From assembly GCA_950295325.1 (NCBI GenBank), contig OX485808.1:2918501-2982500 (forward strand): 64,000 bases of DNA, in the 5' to 3' direction. A program made the translations under genes and the position numbers. The number at the start of each line of letters is the position of its first letter. The stretch's first letter is position 1. The stretch comes from Polytrichum commune (Eukaryota; Streptophyta; Polytrichopsida; Polytrichales; Polytrichaceae). Below are positions 22,445-34,582 of this stretch, in pieces. A model generated the notes under the pieces. The model searched no databases, had not been told where the DNA came from, and saw only the letters and a list, made by a program, of their open reading frames with translations.

Positions 22445-24844
22445 CTATAAACCTTGAGACATCGTGCATGGTAGCCAGCGGCAACAAGCCTTTCAGTAAT
22501 TTCTCGCAGTTGGATCACAACTTTTGGGGCAATCAAAACAGGAAGTTCAAGAGGTCCCTTAGCATCTCCATTGGACACATCAGTCCTCCCTTGTTATGGT
22601 GGATTATTACCGTGCTTTCCACAACTCCTAGGCATTACCTGCAGAAGCCAGGCTGTATTAGCAGGTTTACTGCAAAACTGAGATAGACATTGAATTCGAC
22701 TTGACTACAATCAACATCAAGTGCAATTTCATTGACAATTGGCATATTGCACAATAAAGAATCTACTCCATCATCAAAATCAAAGAGATGTATCAAGTCT
22801 GTCAGCATTTCAAACTAAAAGGCATACATAGGTAGGGACATATTCAAGGCTCATTGCTTCCCACTCTTGAAATGAATGTTGACATTGCAGTAACAAGAAA
22901 ACTTAACCAACACCACAATGATCAGAATGCAACAGAACCATTGGATCCTCAAAGGTAGGACGACAAACATGTGCTGAGTCACAAGTGCTTTAAACTCAAC
23001 TGCCAGACGAGACATGCCCTTATTCAAGAATGATCAAGTGCCCCATCACTAGCTCTGAGACTTTGGTTGAGCGTGAAAAACTCCACATTGTGCTGAAGCT
23101 GGTCAACAACTTCTAGGAATCCGCCAAGATCATTCTCAGGACCTTCCAATACCTTGTTCTCCACCTTCAATCCCACACATATCACATGAACTTAGATCAT
23201 GTCTTCCTGCAGTTATACCATAGTTGAGAAAATTGGAGAATGAAAACATACGGTACATATTCTGAACAAAATTTTATGGAGATATGGCACATCAAACACT
23301 ACCACTAGCTTGTAAGTACTTCCTAACCATGTCAATATCCTATACAGTTGTCTAGCCACAGATAATCAGTTGCATACGCACATGAAAACATGACATCGTG
23401 CTGATTTGGCACAACTTGAAACAGAATTACCCTTCATTGATAGTATGCCTACACCAATTTTAAGATTCTGAACAGAGACACAAAAATTCAAGATAGGCCT
23501 TCAAGGAAAATTTCAAAAGTAGGAACGAATGTAAGCCTACCTGGCGTGACACATCCAATTGAGTCAACACAGATTCAGCAGCTTTGAGAGTACTGTCAAT
23601 GTTCTCATGTGCTTTCCTAAATGCATGCGTTCAAACCTAAACAATGGATCCCACATAATGCATTCAGTTACTTCAAATATTTATATTAGTCTATGCGTAG
23701 TTTCAAAACAAGGCACAGAAGGGACAAAAGAGGTTCAAAGAGGTACCCCGGGGTGATGAAAAAGGCAACTGAAGAATTCTTGAAGGCAACTCACATGAGT
23801 GAAATTCTTGAAGAATCTCACAGAATTATTATCCCTACTCTAGTTATGCAATTTCAAAGAAGAGGTTCCAGATAATTGTTCTGATTGTCCTTGAGGAAAC
23901 TTCACGACTTATATAGTATACTTCTGCTCAATCAAACATTGCTAAGAATCAGGCTTCGTAGTAATGACGATTTTGTCGGCAAACTTAGAGTTCAAGTCTA
24001 GTTGTGAGATGATCCAGATAGAAATAGTGACAATTGTTGTTCATCAAAGTTACACAAGCCTAATTGTCCCTTCACAGCTAACACGAATATTCATACATCA
24101 CATTTTCTTATCTTGCATCCTCCCCCTTCCTTTGGCAATATATTCACTTTGTACAGGTGTTAATTTGCACTAAGATTGCCTTTCACCACCTATTGCTGTC
24201 TTGGTTGAAACACATGTTGCTGATAGTCAGGCTTCGGTTTAAAGAGGAAGAATATTATTGTTAAGACAGATTAACTTAGGTCGATAAAACCCGTAGAGAA
24301 GATAACCTGCTCTGAAGTTTATCAATCCAGACATACATTACATTACATCATTATCCCCGTGTCTTCATACCGGAAACCTCTAAGGAAATAGTGAACGTCA
24401 TACAGGTGATACGACATAAAAAGAAGCCCAACAGAATTGTCTGCAATGAAATTGAGAACTAGTTCGCAATGCGGCACTCAAACGGATTTGGTTCAAGTTT
24501 TGACAATGTGAGCCTTGGAAATCCACTTTTGAAAGTTCAGTAGGAGGAGCAAGTGCAATCGCGCCGACACGTCCGCCTATGTCCGCATCGAGATTGATGT
24601 TTAAGAAATTACTGCGCAAAATGCACACCAAGTGGAGTGGTTCCGCAAAAATAGTTCTGTAGATATCCACGTTCAATAATCGTGGCTGAGATGAGAATTG
24701 GCGAAAGAAGTACTTGAGTAGGACGCATTGCAGATTCAAGCGTAGAGAGACGGTGGTCAAGGAGCCGAGGATGGAGATCATCGACTCCGTCATGCTCCGC
24801 CTCTTGCCGAGGCTCTCCCGCATCAACTGCGCACGCGCTCGCAC
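22445..24844 (-). pseudogene. Exo70-like exocyst subunit, N-terminal exons only (copy A)
   Basis: Exon 1 (24714 to about 24844) encodes LMRESLGKRRSMTESMISILGS, then DHRLSTLESAMRPTQ after a 1-base frame loss. Exon 2 (23541-23636, 96 bp) encodes RTHAF(R)KAH(x)NIDSTLKAAESVL. Exon 3 (about 22975-23164) encodes ENKVLEGPENDLGGFLEALD with HNVEFF. Exon 4 (22445-22669) ends QLREITERLVAASYHARCLKVYR. These are the hallmarks of the Exo70 N-terminus (exocyst vesicle tethering at the plasma membrane). Splice borders fit. Lesions: the frameshift in exon 1 and a TAA in exon 4 are shared with copy B; a TGA at 23631-23633 and a 10-bp deletion in exon 3 are private. The C-terminal two-thirds of the family's roughly 600-650 residues are not present downstream. 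Confidence 0.85.
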
Positions 24845-24869
24845 TTTCTCTGTTTCTTTCCTCCTCCAC

Positions 24870-25394
24870 TCCTCTTCACTTCAACCTTGTCACAAATCAC
24901 CGCAATGCATCTCCGTCTTCTAAATCCCAATTAAATTATCCCTCCCACACGCTCCCAAGCCTTCGTGATGTGCGCAAGTTGCAATCTTCCTCTTATTCCG
25001 CCTAAATCTCGGCCCAAATCCCCTGTTCTCTACAATGCGCTTCTTTACCCTTACACAGAAACTTCAGCTACAATGTTTTGCTTCCCAACAACACTCCTCA
25101 CGCATTAACAAGCTGGTCTTCGTCTTACTCCCCACAAATGCATCTCCGTCTTTTAATTTTCAATCATTCCACAACATGCATAACCTCACAGCACAGCGTC
25201 GTTGCATCTCCTACGCTCCCTTGAAATCTTCCTCGTCCTCCGCCTTAAATCTCGGTCCTTAAATCTTCTTCTTTAACCGTACAAGACAGCAACTTCAGCT
25301 GCTTCCAATGTTCTCCTTCCGAACAGCACTCCTCGCGCATTAACAAGATCTTCGTCTTGCTGCGCCACAAATCTCGCACCACATAAAACCTTCT
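24870..25394. other. Upstream region of the Exo70-like fragment, with repeats
   Basis: CT-rich DNA with a partly duplicated segment: AACTTCAGCT..., CCCAACAACACTCCTC and GCATTAACAAG occur near 25066-25113 and again near 25290-25345. No coding sequence recognised. It may hold the old Exo70-like promoter on the minus strand. Confidence 0.45.
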
Positions 25395-25727
25395 CTGCAC
25401 TCAATGTAAGTACTTTTCCCCTCCAGGACCAGCTTAAGTTGAGCAGAATGTTTGGGCTCTCCGAACAAGAGGTCTCCTACCTCGACCGTCGTCACGGCCG
25501 CCGTTTTTCACCATCTCCCCCCCAAATCTGACACTGAAATCACCGTCCACGATCGTTCCAACCTCTCTCCATACCCCTTCCTCGTGTACTTACCTCTGCC
25601 CTTATGCATGCCCTCACTGTTTCGCTATGGCCGACCTATGAGATACATGGAAGTTAAGATATGGGAGTCGGTTGATCGTGAGAGCCAAGGTGGTGAATGA
25701 ACAAGGGTGAGCATCAGAACACAAAGT
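25395..25727 (+). other. Segment present only in copy A (about 330 bp)
   Basis: Copy B goes directly from the equivalent of 25394 to that of 25728. The segment follows a good splice donor (TGTAAGTA near 25405). It holds a short plus-strand frame from 25449 (MFGLSEQEVSYLDRRHGRRF) that runs into a C7 tract, after which a different frame stays open to 25700. It contains GGGAGTCGGTTGATCGTGAG, also found near 22257. It may be the remains of a small host exon. I do not recognise the protein. Confidence 0.35.
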
Positions 25728-26110
25728 TGGCTATGGCGGGAGTGGAGGTGGAGGTGACGAAGGCAGGTTTGGTGAAAAGGATCGTGGTTGCTTGAATCCG
25801 TGTCAGGACGTTAATGGGCGGGCTAGGGAGACCCGGACTTGGGCGGGCATCTTGGGTTACCGATTGCACGTCTCCCACAAGACCCACGCTGGCCAAAGTG
25901 TCTGTACTCACTCGAGATTCCCACTGCTTGGACTATTGTCCGGGGTTCAAGCGATGCACAGTCGGAAGCCTGGAATGTTTGAATAGGATAATGGTTCATG
26001 CCTTGCGGATTCCAAGGGTGCGTTGGGGAATGAGCAACACGTGGACTGTAACTGTGAACCATTCTTGGGTTTCCCCCCCTGCAGCTTGCCTGGCAGGCTA
26101 ACCAGAGCGT
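25728..26110. other. GC-rich segment with overlapping open frames (copy A)
   Basis: All three plus frames and some minus frames are partly open, and the region is conserved in copy B (57935-58330). A Gly-rich start (GGSGGGGDEG) is followed by a Cys/Arg-containing stretch. I recognise no family and cannot choose the true frame. It may be a degraded exon of an unknown gene. Confidence 0.3.
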
Positions 26111-26189
26111 CTGTATTTAGGTTTCTCCAACCTTCGGAAGACATCTAGAGAACTTGCGGATTCCTGCTCGGTTTAGGCCTTCTTTAATT

Positions 26190-26580
26190 ACACTATATAG
26201 GCTATTTAGTGTCAGATGGCGTTCAATGTCACTATGGTATCGTTTCGGATAACGCTTCTCACGAAAATGTTTACCGCTCCTGTCATGGATGAGTTCATCC
26301 ATCGCCCAAAATCATTCCTCCTCTTGTCAACAACATTTGATGAGATGTTGTCGTGGATGATTGAAACTTGGATGAGAAATCACTTGGTAAGTGAAAGTAA
26401 TTGTAACACCGTAAATCTATAACACCCTCCCCCTGGCCAAGGAAAAACAATTACAAAGGAATAACAAGGAATGAAAAATGATGTTGGGTTAACATTTAGT
26501 GTGGGTGACACTAAACCGCAATTTACAATTAGTGTTGAGCAAGACAATCCAAATCAGTGACACTAAATATCACCTCTAAC
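26190..26580 (+). repeat. Dispersed repeat, TTTAGTGTCA-containing (copy A)
   Basis: The stretch GTTCAATGTCACTATGGTA...GGATGAGTTCATCCAT...CACTTGGTAAGTGA...TTTACAATTAGTGTTGAGCA recurs at 37030-37420 and at 58400-58785. Partial copies are at 37560-37745 and 39805-39955. All five are in the same orientation. There is no coding capacity. It is probably a non-autonomous element related to the CACTA-like MITEs. Confidence 0.7.
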
Positions 26581-26607
26581 TTACGAGCGTTTTTACAATT
26601 GGATTTG

Positions 26608-26633
26608 TCAAAAAAAAAAAAAAAAAAAAAAAA
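26608..26633. repeat. Poly(A) tract (copy A)
   Basis: An A run of about 24 lies at the exact place where copy B has a (TA)n run (58819-58850), within otherwise matching sequence. Confidence 0.9.
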
Positions 26634-27181
26634 CTTTAGATCTTCACCCATGGTTGTTGAAATTGAGGTTGCATTCTATGGGTAGGTTTGAGGAAATTTG
26701 GGTGTGGGAAGTTAGGGGTTGAACCAACCGCACCAAATGCTTGGGCGCAACTTCAACTTATTTGATTTTTTGAGTTTAGCTTTATGGTATGTAGTGTGAC
26801 TTACTACATGGGCTTATGGAATGCTCTAACTTTCGCTAAGAATGTAAGTTGTCATGAAGGAAAGTCCATGCATTTAATCTTTTTTGGTACAACATAAAAT
26901 CCATAATTAGGAGTTATGGCCTTGCGAATTTCCAAATAATTGCACTCTATATCATAAACAATGTACCATTCAACTTATAATGTGTAGGTTGTATGTTGTA
27001 CATATACCCCTAGGAGAAATATCTCAGTTTCACAAAACATGTCTATATGCTTAAACTGGTTGAGAATAATGAGATTCGAGTGCTTGTAGGATTTTCTTCA
27101 TAGGAACTTCATGCTCAAGAGATTCAAAGATTCAAATTCAATCATTCGTGTTGAATGAAAAAATTATTTTTATTTTATTGT

Positions 27182-27189
27182 TTATGTAT

Positions 27190-27228
<39 letters not shown>
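27182..27228. repeat. (TTTA)n microsatellite (copy A)
   Basis: About eleven TTTA units. Copy B has a short CT/TA tract instead at about 59393-59415. Confidence 0.9.
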
Positions 27229-27229
<1 letters not shown>

Positions 27230-27296
27230 ATGTTTAAATGTTTAAATTTAGTTGTGGAATGATGTAGTCACCAAGCTGGTGTTTAGCGCGGGCCAT

Positions 27297-27522
27297 CATT
27301 ACACCATTTATGGCATTGAGTGTCACTTACTAGCCAGAGTTACACATTGGTATAACATTTTATTATTAATGCAAACATTTACCAATTAAAAAATGTTAAT
27401 GCTTGATAGTGTCCAAACAACCAATTTGGCCCTTGTTGGTAAAACATGAGATCTATAGTAAAAACTTATAGCATAATGTAACTACAAAAAGTAAGTGACT
27501 AAATGCCATGCATGGTGTAGTG
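27297..27522. mobile_element. CACTA-like MITE (copy A)
   Basis: Long inverted ends: CATTACACCATTTATGGCAT with GTCACTTACT on the left, and AGTAAGTGACTAAATGCC...GGTGTAGTG on the right. Reading inward from the right end it begins CACTACACCATG, as CACTA-superfamily termini do. The 226-bp element has no coding capacity. A 3-bp target duplication is not evident. The matching copy is at about 59472-59698. Confidence 0.65.
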
Positions 27523-28554
27523 AGATACATAATAAAAAGTTATAGCACAACAAACTCCAAATAGTAAGTGACATCAAATACCATAAGTGATGTTGTTTTC
27601 ATGCCTGTTTTTGTCCTAAAGTGCACTCTTGGTTGATAGTAATGTGAAGTGCATAAACTTTTTGGAGCACCAAAGAGCTCAAGTCTTGAAGTCATCTTAT
27701 ATCATGTGCCACCCTTAGTGTCACTGCTTTGTCAAGTTTAACACCATGTGCGATTGAATATAAAATCCATTTCTTACATTAAGCATCACCAAAATGGGTC
27801 CAAATTTTATCAACCTTTTTTCATGACTAGATATGCAGAGTATCTATTACATAGTTAAAAAAATGATATCCAAATTTGATGATTTGTTTTTCTAAATAAA
27901 GCATACCGTTTCTAACTAGAATGACGCACAATTGATCTAAAACAATTACTACAAAACTGAAGATGACTAGGAAATTCAAGAAAATATACAAAAGATAATA
28001 TCACTGATTGAGTATATGTATGTGAAAAGATCAAAAGAATTTAAAATTCTCTATGGCATTGAATATAGGGTAGCAAACTTTTATCGCACGTGGTTATGAA
28101 ACGTACAGGGGTGTGATCGCCCCGATATCCTCAAGGATGATGCTCTCATAGGCAAAGTCAATTTGGATGATGGATTTATTCTCATGTTTGCCCAAATTGA
28201 CTTTCCATATGACATGATTGTCATTACATTTATTAGTCCTACTAGTTAGGGTGGAAATCCAGTGTGGGCCAAATTGATTTTCTATTGAAGGTGACATTAC
28301 CATGGGGTCAAGACCTTACATAAAGTAAAAGTCACCTCAGGGGTTGTTCACACTTATGGGTAAGTCCTAATTGTGATTGCTAGATTTACCAATCTTAATG
28401 ATAAAATAACCTAACTTTAAGTTAACCTAAATGTCATTCACACTTATAGGCAACTTTACCAAAGATGTCGCCTATCTAGAGAGGGTTACTACTTCCATTC
28501 ACACATGGTCATCACTAAACTCACCATGTTTGCCAACATGTCATGTGATGACTA

Positions 28555-28775
28555 TAATGAATATGCTATTTAGTTTCACTATACTATTTGGAATTACTCA
28601 ATACTATAACTATTTACTTTATTTTCATATTCTACCAACAAATGTCAAATTGGTTGTTTAGACATTATAGAACATTAACACCTTTACTTGGTAAGAAATG
28701 ACATCAATAGCAGTATGATATAGCATTGCATAATTCCAAATAGTAAGTGATACTAAATTTCATATTTAGTGTAGT
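28555..28775. mobile_element. CACTA-like MITE, second type (copy A)
   Basis: Inverted ends of about 50 bp: GCTATTTAGT...ACTATTTGGAATTAC on the left pairs with ATAATTCCAAATAGTAAGTG and ATATTTAGTGTAGT on the right. Related copies lie at 34583-34807 and, in part, at 40795-40930. The equivalent in copy B is cut by LTR copy E and then by the mariner-like element. Confidence 0.65.
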
Positions 28776-29370
28776 ATATCAATAGTCACAACCACTGTCT
28801 TTAAATTTAGCTAACCATTCTCGTACGCATGTAATAAGATACCACCCAAGTGAGACGCTAATCGTTTTGGTAGGTTAGAGTTGTGAAGTAACTGAACCCA
28901 ATGATGGTAACTTAATGTATGAGGCAAGTTAACAATCCACCAAGTGTGCATATAGTTATGAATAACCATGTCGTTAAGAAAAGATACCCACGGTTGTGAA
29001 CAATGCCTTAGATCAATAGTAGCATAGAAACAAATAACCACCCACATTGATTTTTTATAATAAAATTATTGTTGCCCGCTCTATTTTGTATAATATTAAT
29101 TATTATTGTCACCCACGCTATTTTTTATGAAATAATTATTGTGCCCCATGCATAATTTTCTACTAGAAGTTTAGCGTGGTTTGAGAATTAATGTGGCCCA
29201 CATGAATTCTCATTATAAGGATTACCGAGGGCTCTAGAAAACTAGTGTGGCCCATAGTAATAGGATTATTTAGTTACTTTGCGTTTATTAGTCTAACTTG
29301 TATGCTTGAAAAGTGCTAATCTATGCACACATAAGCGAGCAACATCTTCCAGGGAGCTTCTCCTTTGTAT
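28776..29370. other. Spacer without recognised gene
   Basis: AT-rich sequence. Three short, similar segments around GTGGCCCAC and ATAATTATTGT(T/C)... at 29050-29230 suggest a small local duplication. Confidence 0.5.
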
Positions 29371-29372
29371 TA

Positions 29373-29788
29373 CAGTCTACCCTCTATAAATGTTAACCCT
29401 CGGGAGTGAATCAAAGTTAACATTTATAGAGGTGTTAACAATTAACAATTATAAAATTACTTTTTGGAGCAATATACAAATCTTAACATTTATAAATATA
29501 AGCAATTGTGAAGAGTCCTTGTGAGAGAATACCATTCATAAAATTGCAAACCCAATCAAAACTTTATTCAATATCAAGTTTACAAATCACGGGTGAAGTA
29601 TGAATCATATTATGGTTGTATTTCATTCGTTAACATTTATAGAGTCAAATTTACAAAGAAGGGAGTACCATTTTGTTAACAGTTAACACGTTTAACATTT
29701 ATAGTGTGCAATATGTGGGGAGTAGAAGAAAGTTAACATTTAGAGAGGGTTAACACTTATAGGTGTAACATTTATAGAGGGTGGACTG
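29373..29788 (-). mobile_element. Tigger/pogo MITE, 416 bp, with TA duplication
   Basis: It begins CAGTCTACCCTCTATAAATG and ends with the inverted form (CATTTATAGAGGGTGGACTG), flanked by TA on both sides (29371-29372 and 29789-29790). It has several internal TTAACATTTATAGA motifs. On the minus strand it retains the last codons of a Tigger transposase (DSYFTRDL and stop), as does the MULE-borne relative at 6398-7012. It is an internally deleted derivative of that family. Confidence 0.88.
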
Positions 29789-30124
29789 TAGTGCAAGCAT
29801 AAGTTTGCACTTAAACCATGTGGATTTAAGTTGAAATACATCAACTGGATTTATTCACTTCCATCTTCAACAACATTGTTCTTTGTTTGACCTAGTCCAA
29901 ATTTATACTTTATGAAGTTGCAAACCTAGAAGGAAATTAAACAAGATGTACATTCTATTGATATTACCCTAACGCAAACTCATTTATGTTTGTAACATCT
30001 GAAATATGTTTATGCAAAGACCCAGGATTACGGTGGAAGATATATGCAAGAATGATTGAATTAGGTCTGAGCCATATCCTAGAATCTGCCTCAACCACAA
30101 TCTCTTTGCTCATGTAACTCCAAA

Positions 30125-30644
30125 TAAGGGCCGCTTTACACCTAGAGGCCGGGCCAATTCCCCTCGAGGCCGATTGCATGAAATTTCAGTCCCTTTGGGT
30201 TGGAGGCCGGCATCAACTACACATTGCAATAAGGTTATAACGTGGGCCAATTTCCCCATGTGTAAAAGGCCTTAGGGCCAAGAAGCCAAGCCGATTCAAT
30301 AAATGTAGCATAATCCAATGGATCTAGCATAATCTAGCATAGTGCCATTTAGATTTCCACATAATCCAACGGATCTAGTTTGCTAAAAAAACATATTTTA
30401 TTAAAAGAAGTATTTTTTATTGAAATATGACATTGGCCCTCCATTTTGGGTGCACCCAATTCAACGAGCTCGGGCCGTGTCAGACCATGCATTTTTTGAT
30501 TAAAGAATTCATACCACCAAATTAGCCCAGCCTCTAGATGTAAAGGGGTTGGGACCGATTTCAGCCTTTTGGCCAATCACAAGTGAGGATTTCAAGTGTC
30601 TTACACAACGAATTGGCCTTGCCTCTAGGTGTAAAACGACCTTA
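30125..30644. mobile_element. Non-autonomous TIR element, 520 bp
   Basis: Inverted ends: TAAGGGCCGCTTTACACCTA with GAGGCCGGGCCAATT on the left, and AATTGGCCTTGCCTC with TAGGTGTAAAACGACCTTA on the right. A 5'-truncated copy (about 39500-39747) keeps the same right end and internal sequence, including ACGAGCTCGGGCCGTGTCA. There is no coding capacity. The superfamily is undetermined because the target duplication is unclear. Confidence 0.7.
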
Positions 30645-30929
30645 AGTACACACTTCCCACTAGTCCTCGCAGATTGCGCAAAGATTGTTGGGTGTATACT
30701 GATGTTCATCAAGGTTCTCAAACACCATGCATTGAAGAACAATCTAAAGTAACCCTATATATGGATGCCATGTAATTCAGAGCAGTATCAAAACTACAAC
30801 CGTTGTCCAACGTTAATATTTTTTTTAAATAACGGGCCATAAGTTTGGACAGAAGAAATGAGTCTTCTTGACAATCGTGCAATAGAGCATTGTGGAAAGG
30901 AATAAGCAACCAAGCCTTGACCATTTAGG

Positions 30930-33650
30930 CAACTTCAATCTTCAAAGAAACATCGCCACAAGTGCTAGTACATATTCAAGGGTCGTATTCAAGGGTTCTT
31001 CTATCACCTACTTGATGCCATGCTCCATATCTTGCATTTGCAAGTAAGAAATTAACTTGACAAATGCTTCTATAACTCACTTTATGCGTGTCGTGTGCAA
31101 ATTGTTGCTTGTGATTTACAACCTATTTATCCTTCCACTATTGCGAAACCACAAAGAGTGTTAAAGGTAGTTGGATTCAACTATCAAACTATTCTTTGGT
31201 CTCCCAAAAAATTGTTTCATTTATTACGGCACTTTTGAGACTCTTGCCATTTGTCCAATGTGTGGAACATGCACATACAAAGAGCACACAATGCGCAAGA
31301 AACTACCTAAGAAGGTAAAATTTCATTATTTTATGAACTTCATGGTAGCCTTCCCCGTTCAATCTTCATTCATGTCCCCTTATGACATCTCTTCAACTGT
31401 GGTATTCTAAAAGTTGTTAGTGTTGAAAATGTGACACAAAACTCCAAACATATGTCAATTGTATTTCAATCCTAACCTATCATATGGCATCCCATAGGGA
31501 AATATATTAATCTCTAGGCTAATTTCCACATGCTAGTTTTGAGTATAATATTGGATTTTACTAGCTTCTGGACACATGTTTTGGGGAAAAAAAATTGTAT
31601 TGGTCCATGCTCCCATCAACTTTAATTGCATTTGTGTTCATCATATCTTCTCTAATTGTAATTATCTTATAGTGTTAAAAATTTAAAATTGTTAAAAGAT
31701 AACAAACAAAATTCCAAATATATGTCAACTGGATATCAATCCTAACCTAAAATGAGGCATCTCATTTGGAAATACACTCATTTTTTTAGACATGCTCCAT
31801 ATTTGATTAGCTTCTAGACATATGCTTTGGAAGAAATGCCTTGTAATGCTGCACACTTTGTGGTAAACTTTAATCACATTTGTGTTCACCAAACCAACAA
31901 TACCATCATCTACTAACTCTGCGCATTAATTTTTTTCCCCATATATAAATGAACAAGGTACCATTATGTCGGCCACAAAAACTTTCATATTCCTTTCCTG
32001 TTATTTTGATGATGATATTTTTGGTTGTTGTTTTAAAATTAGATTTAAAATAACATGGTTTACAAGGACTAATGCATGCATGAACAATTTCACATTGTTC
32101 TAACATAACATGATTATGCTAATATAAGGACATTGATGTTGGTACGAATAATGAATATTGTCGATATGAATAGTAAGAATATTGTGATTAGTGTCGGTAT
32201 TTTCATTCATGACACTACTATATTGCTACTATGAATAATATTTTCAATAAATAATACCGAGATGAACAATGTGACCTATAAATAGTGTCAGGCATAATAT
32301 TGGCTACTCCGAATAGTGTCTTGAGTATAACTCCACCCAAATTGTCGCATTGTAGCCTGAATGTATGAATAATAATAATAATAATAAATCTGAAGTTGTT
32401 CGAGGACCCCGTAGAATACAATTGACATAATCTAGGATGATGAAAACGACCCGCATGGCTAAATTATAATGTTATGCAAGTATATGTTACTCTATACACT
32501 TGTTTTATTTGAGCTAGTTGTGATGTCTATGTTGTTAATTTTAACCTCTGCATAGTTGACGGAATGCACTTTTCGTATGTGAATGTGGATGTGGACGGAA
32601 CACTTAACTTCTGCCCTATGAGTAGCATCTTTTGTTTCATAAAAGGGAACATACTTTTAGAGTTTTTTTTTGTAGTCCATAGCCGACTGGCTAAGGTTCA
32701 ACCCTAAACTGTAAATTAACTGATTCACCGTATGTGTCCCATAAATCAACGTAGCTGACAAAAATGATACCATACTCTTTGTGAAACACGTCACGACCTA
32801 ATGCAGAGAAGAGTTACACATCATGTATCCACAGTAGAGGGTTTCCCACAATATAATTTTATACAATAAACATTAAGTATTTGGTGTATTATGGTTTAGG
32901 GTTTAGGGTCACATTGTATGGGGAAAAAATGACTTGCATTATGAGTCGGTTAGCATATATTTGGGTAATGAATGAGTTACAGGGTTGGGTTGGCCAGTCT
33001 TTTGATACATTCTTGTATTCAAACCTTCTCACCGCAAGCTTGAAATTCGACGAAATGATGGCTTCTATTAAAATAGAGAAAGTGCAACATTTTAATCATG
33101 TCATACTTTGATATCCTTAGAATTGAGGCCATGGCAAGAATAGGTTCCATATATAGTTGGAGACACAACAATAACGTTAATCGATTATTAGTCACCACGA
33201 AGACTAGAATTTTGAGGTTGAGGGGGTCAATGGGATAGTGTGCAAGAGTGTGATTCCTAGAGCTTTAGTCTTAACAAACTGTAGGATTAAAATTACCATA
33301 TTTTCATTAATGTATGTTTGACAGTAGTTTCATGTAACGATTTTGGGTTGGGTAATGACGATCTGCAAGATTGGGGGTTTGTTCAGGGTTACCATGCAAG
33401 GAATAACAGCATGCCCAATTTGTGGACCTAACCTTGTTAGTCGTCACACAAAAAAATTAAAGAAAACAATGTATCCATTTTGGGACATTTTTGGCCAAAG
33501 AAGCACAAATATCGCATCCCTAGGTGCGTATAGATTTGACAGGGAAAGGTGTAGGCTACCTACATCAAGGCGTCCAAGTGGCCAAGACATGATACGAGGG
33601 TGGAATAATGTACGGGTTGGCAACATGCCAACTAAAAAAAGCTGAAATGA
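30930..33650 (+). pseudogene. CACTA (En/Spm) TNP2-type transposase relic
   Basis: Two plus-strand islands match the TNP2 transposase layout in the right order. At 31171-31410: STIKLFFGLPKN, then LAICPMCGTC and KKLPKKVKFHYF, the zinc-like CPxC plus PKKVxxYF block. At 33343-33645: GITACPICGPNLVSRHTKKLKK, then YRFDRERCRLPTSRRPSGQD, the later ACPxCG and KxLKK block. The spacing is stretched and the frames in between are broken, so introns and decay are mixed. It is a possible distant source of enzyme for the CACTA-like MITEs nearby. Non-functional. Confidence 0.6.
31412..31850. repeat. Two diverged direct repeats of about 175 bp
   Basis: TAGTGTTGAAAATGTGACAC... near 31412 and TAGTGTTAAAAATTTAAAAT... 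near 31670 begin similar blocks. Both share ATATGTCAA(T/C)TG, CAATCCTAACCTA and TAGCTTCT(G/A)GACA(C/T)ATG. They probably duplicated inside the CACTA relic. Confidence 0.65.
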
Positions 33651-33727
33651 AACAATTATCAATATTATGTACACTCTTATATTGGAACTTGCGTAATTAT
33701 ATCTTTTGACTTGAATTGGTTGTGACA

Positions 33728-34582
33728 AAACTTAGAAAGTAATTTATACCGGTCCATTAATCATGTAGCAAAACAAAAGGTTATTGCTCAAGTATGTCCA
33801 TAACATAATATCCATGAGATGATGTAGGACTTATTGTGTCACCATTTGTTGGACCCTATGCATATCGAAAAGAACATATGCAAGACATTCATGAAGATAT
33901 TTTTGAACACAAAGGGGACTAGAGAAGACAAATTGTTGGTGTGAGAAGAGATGAAAGCTTAAAACCAACACCCCCTCCATTGGCCACACGATAACAACAA
34001 ATTTAGACTGGCCAGCTAGGTATGGAAAAAAGAAGAGTTGCAAAGAGGGTTGGGCATAACTTCAACTATTAGAACCTCCACAAATTATGTTTCCAATCTT
34101 CCCAAAAGAGTGAGAGTCATGGAGTGATTTAGAAACTCCATACTATTTAATTTAATATAATTCAACAACAAAATATGCATTGTCTCTAATCTTGTTTTCC
34201 TTCTAATACATCAATGAGATAGGACATTACCAATTTATATGAAAGCTTTAAATAACAAATTATGAAATTTCCTATATACAATTTTTTTTTAAAAACCACA
34301 CACACTAAATGTATCAATTAAATTTTCTCTAGAAAATACTTGCAACGAAAAGAAATGCAACCACTTTGGGCCTCCAGGATATTTTAAAAGTGTAATCTTT
34401 AAAATAAATAACCAAATAAATCCCACACTAATCCTACCCACACTACCAATGTTTGAGGATGAAATCCTCGATGGTCGTCAAATGGACACCAATGTATGTA
34501 CCAATTTGAATTTACATAGTGGGACAATTATATTGACTAAAATTACATTGTCCAAATTGACCACGAGCCCAGTATACGTTGG
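33728..34582. other. Spacer without recognised gene
   Basis: AT-rich sequence. No coding frame of interest and no clear repeat seen. Confidence 0.4.

Larger units (their letters stand above)
1..28752. repeat. Segmental duplication, copy A
   Basis: This stretch is collinear, in the same orientation, with copy B at 44347-62373. Matched anchors include the start of the window with 44347, the Tigger relics (103 and 44449), the kinase-NLR genes (15252-19518 and 47329-52058), the Exo70-like exons (22445-24844 and 54927-57326) and the MITE near 28555 and 60735. By eye the copies differ by a few percent plus indels. Copy A alone carries the insertions at 868-2065 and 3616-14787. The left boundary lies outside the window. 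The right homology is followed to 28752, where copy B is interrupted by a mariner-like element. Confidence 0.93.

Noticed and set aside
15252-24844. A single Exo70-kinase-NLR fusion gene
   Set aside because: The Exo70 exons end at a splice donor about 2.9 kb before the NLR ATG with no recognisable joining exons, and the NLR has its own start and N-terminal domain.
24609-24869. MEEERNRESASACAVDAGEP... as a separate protein
   Set aside because: It is the second frame of Exo70-like exon 1; only the DHRLSTLESAMRPTQ part is real coding sequence.
30349-30752. Short frames inside the 520-bp TIR element
   Set aside because: Non-autonomous element; the frames are not conserved in the partial copy at 39500-39747.
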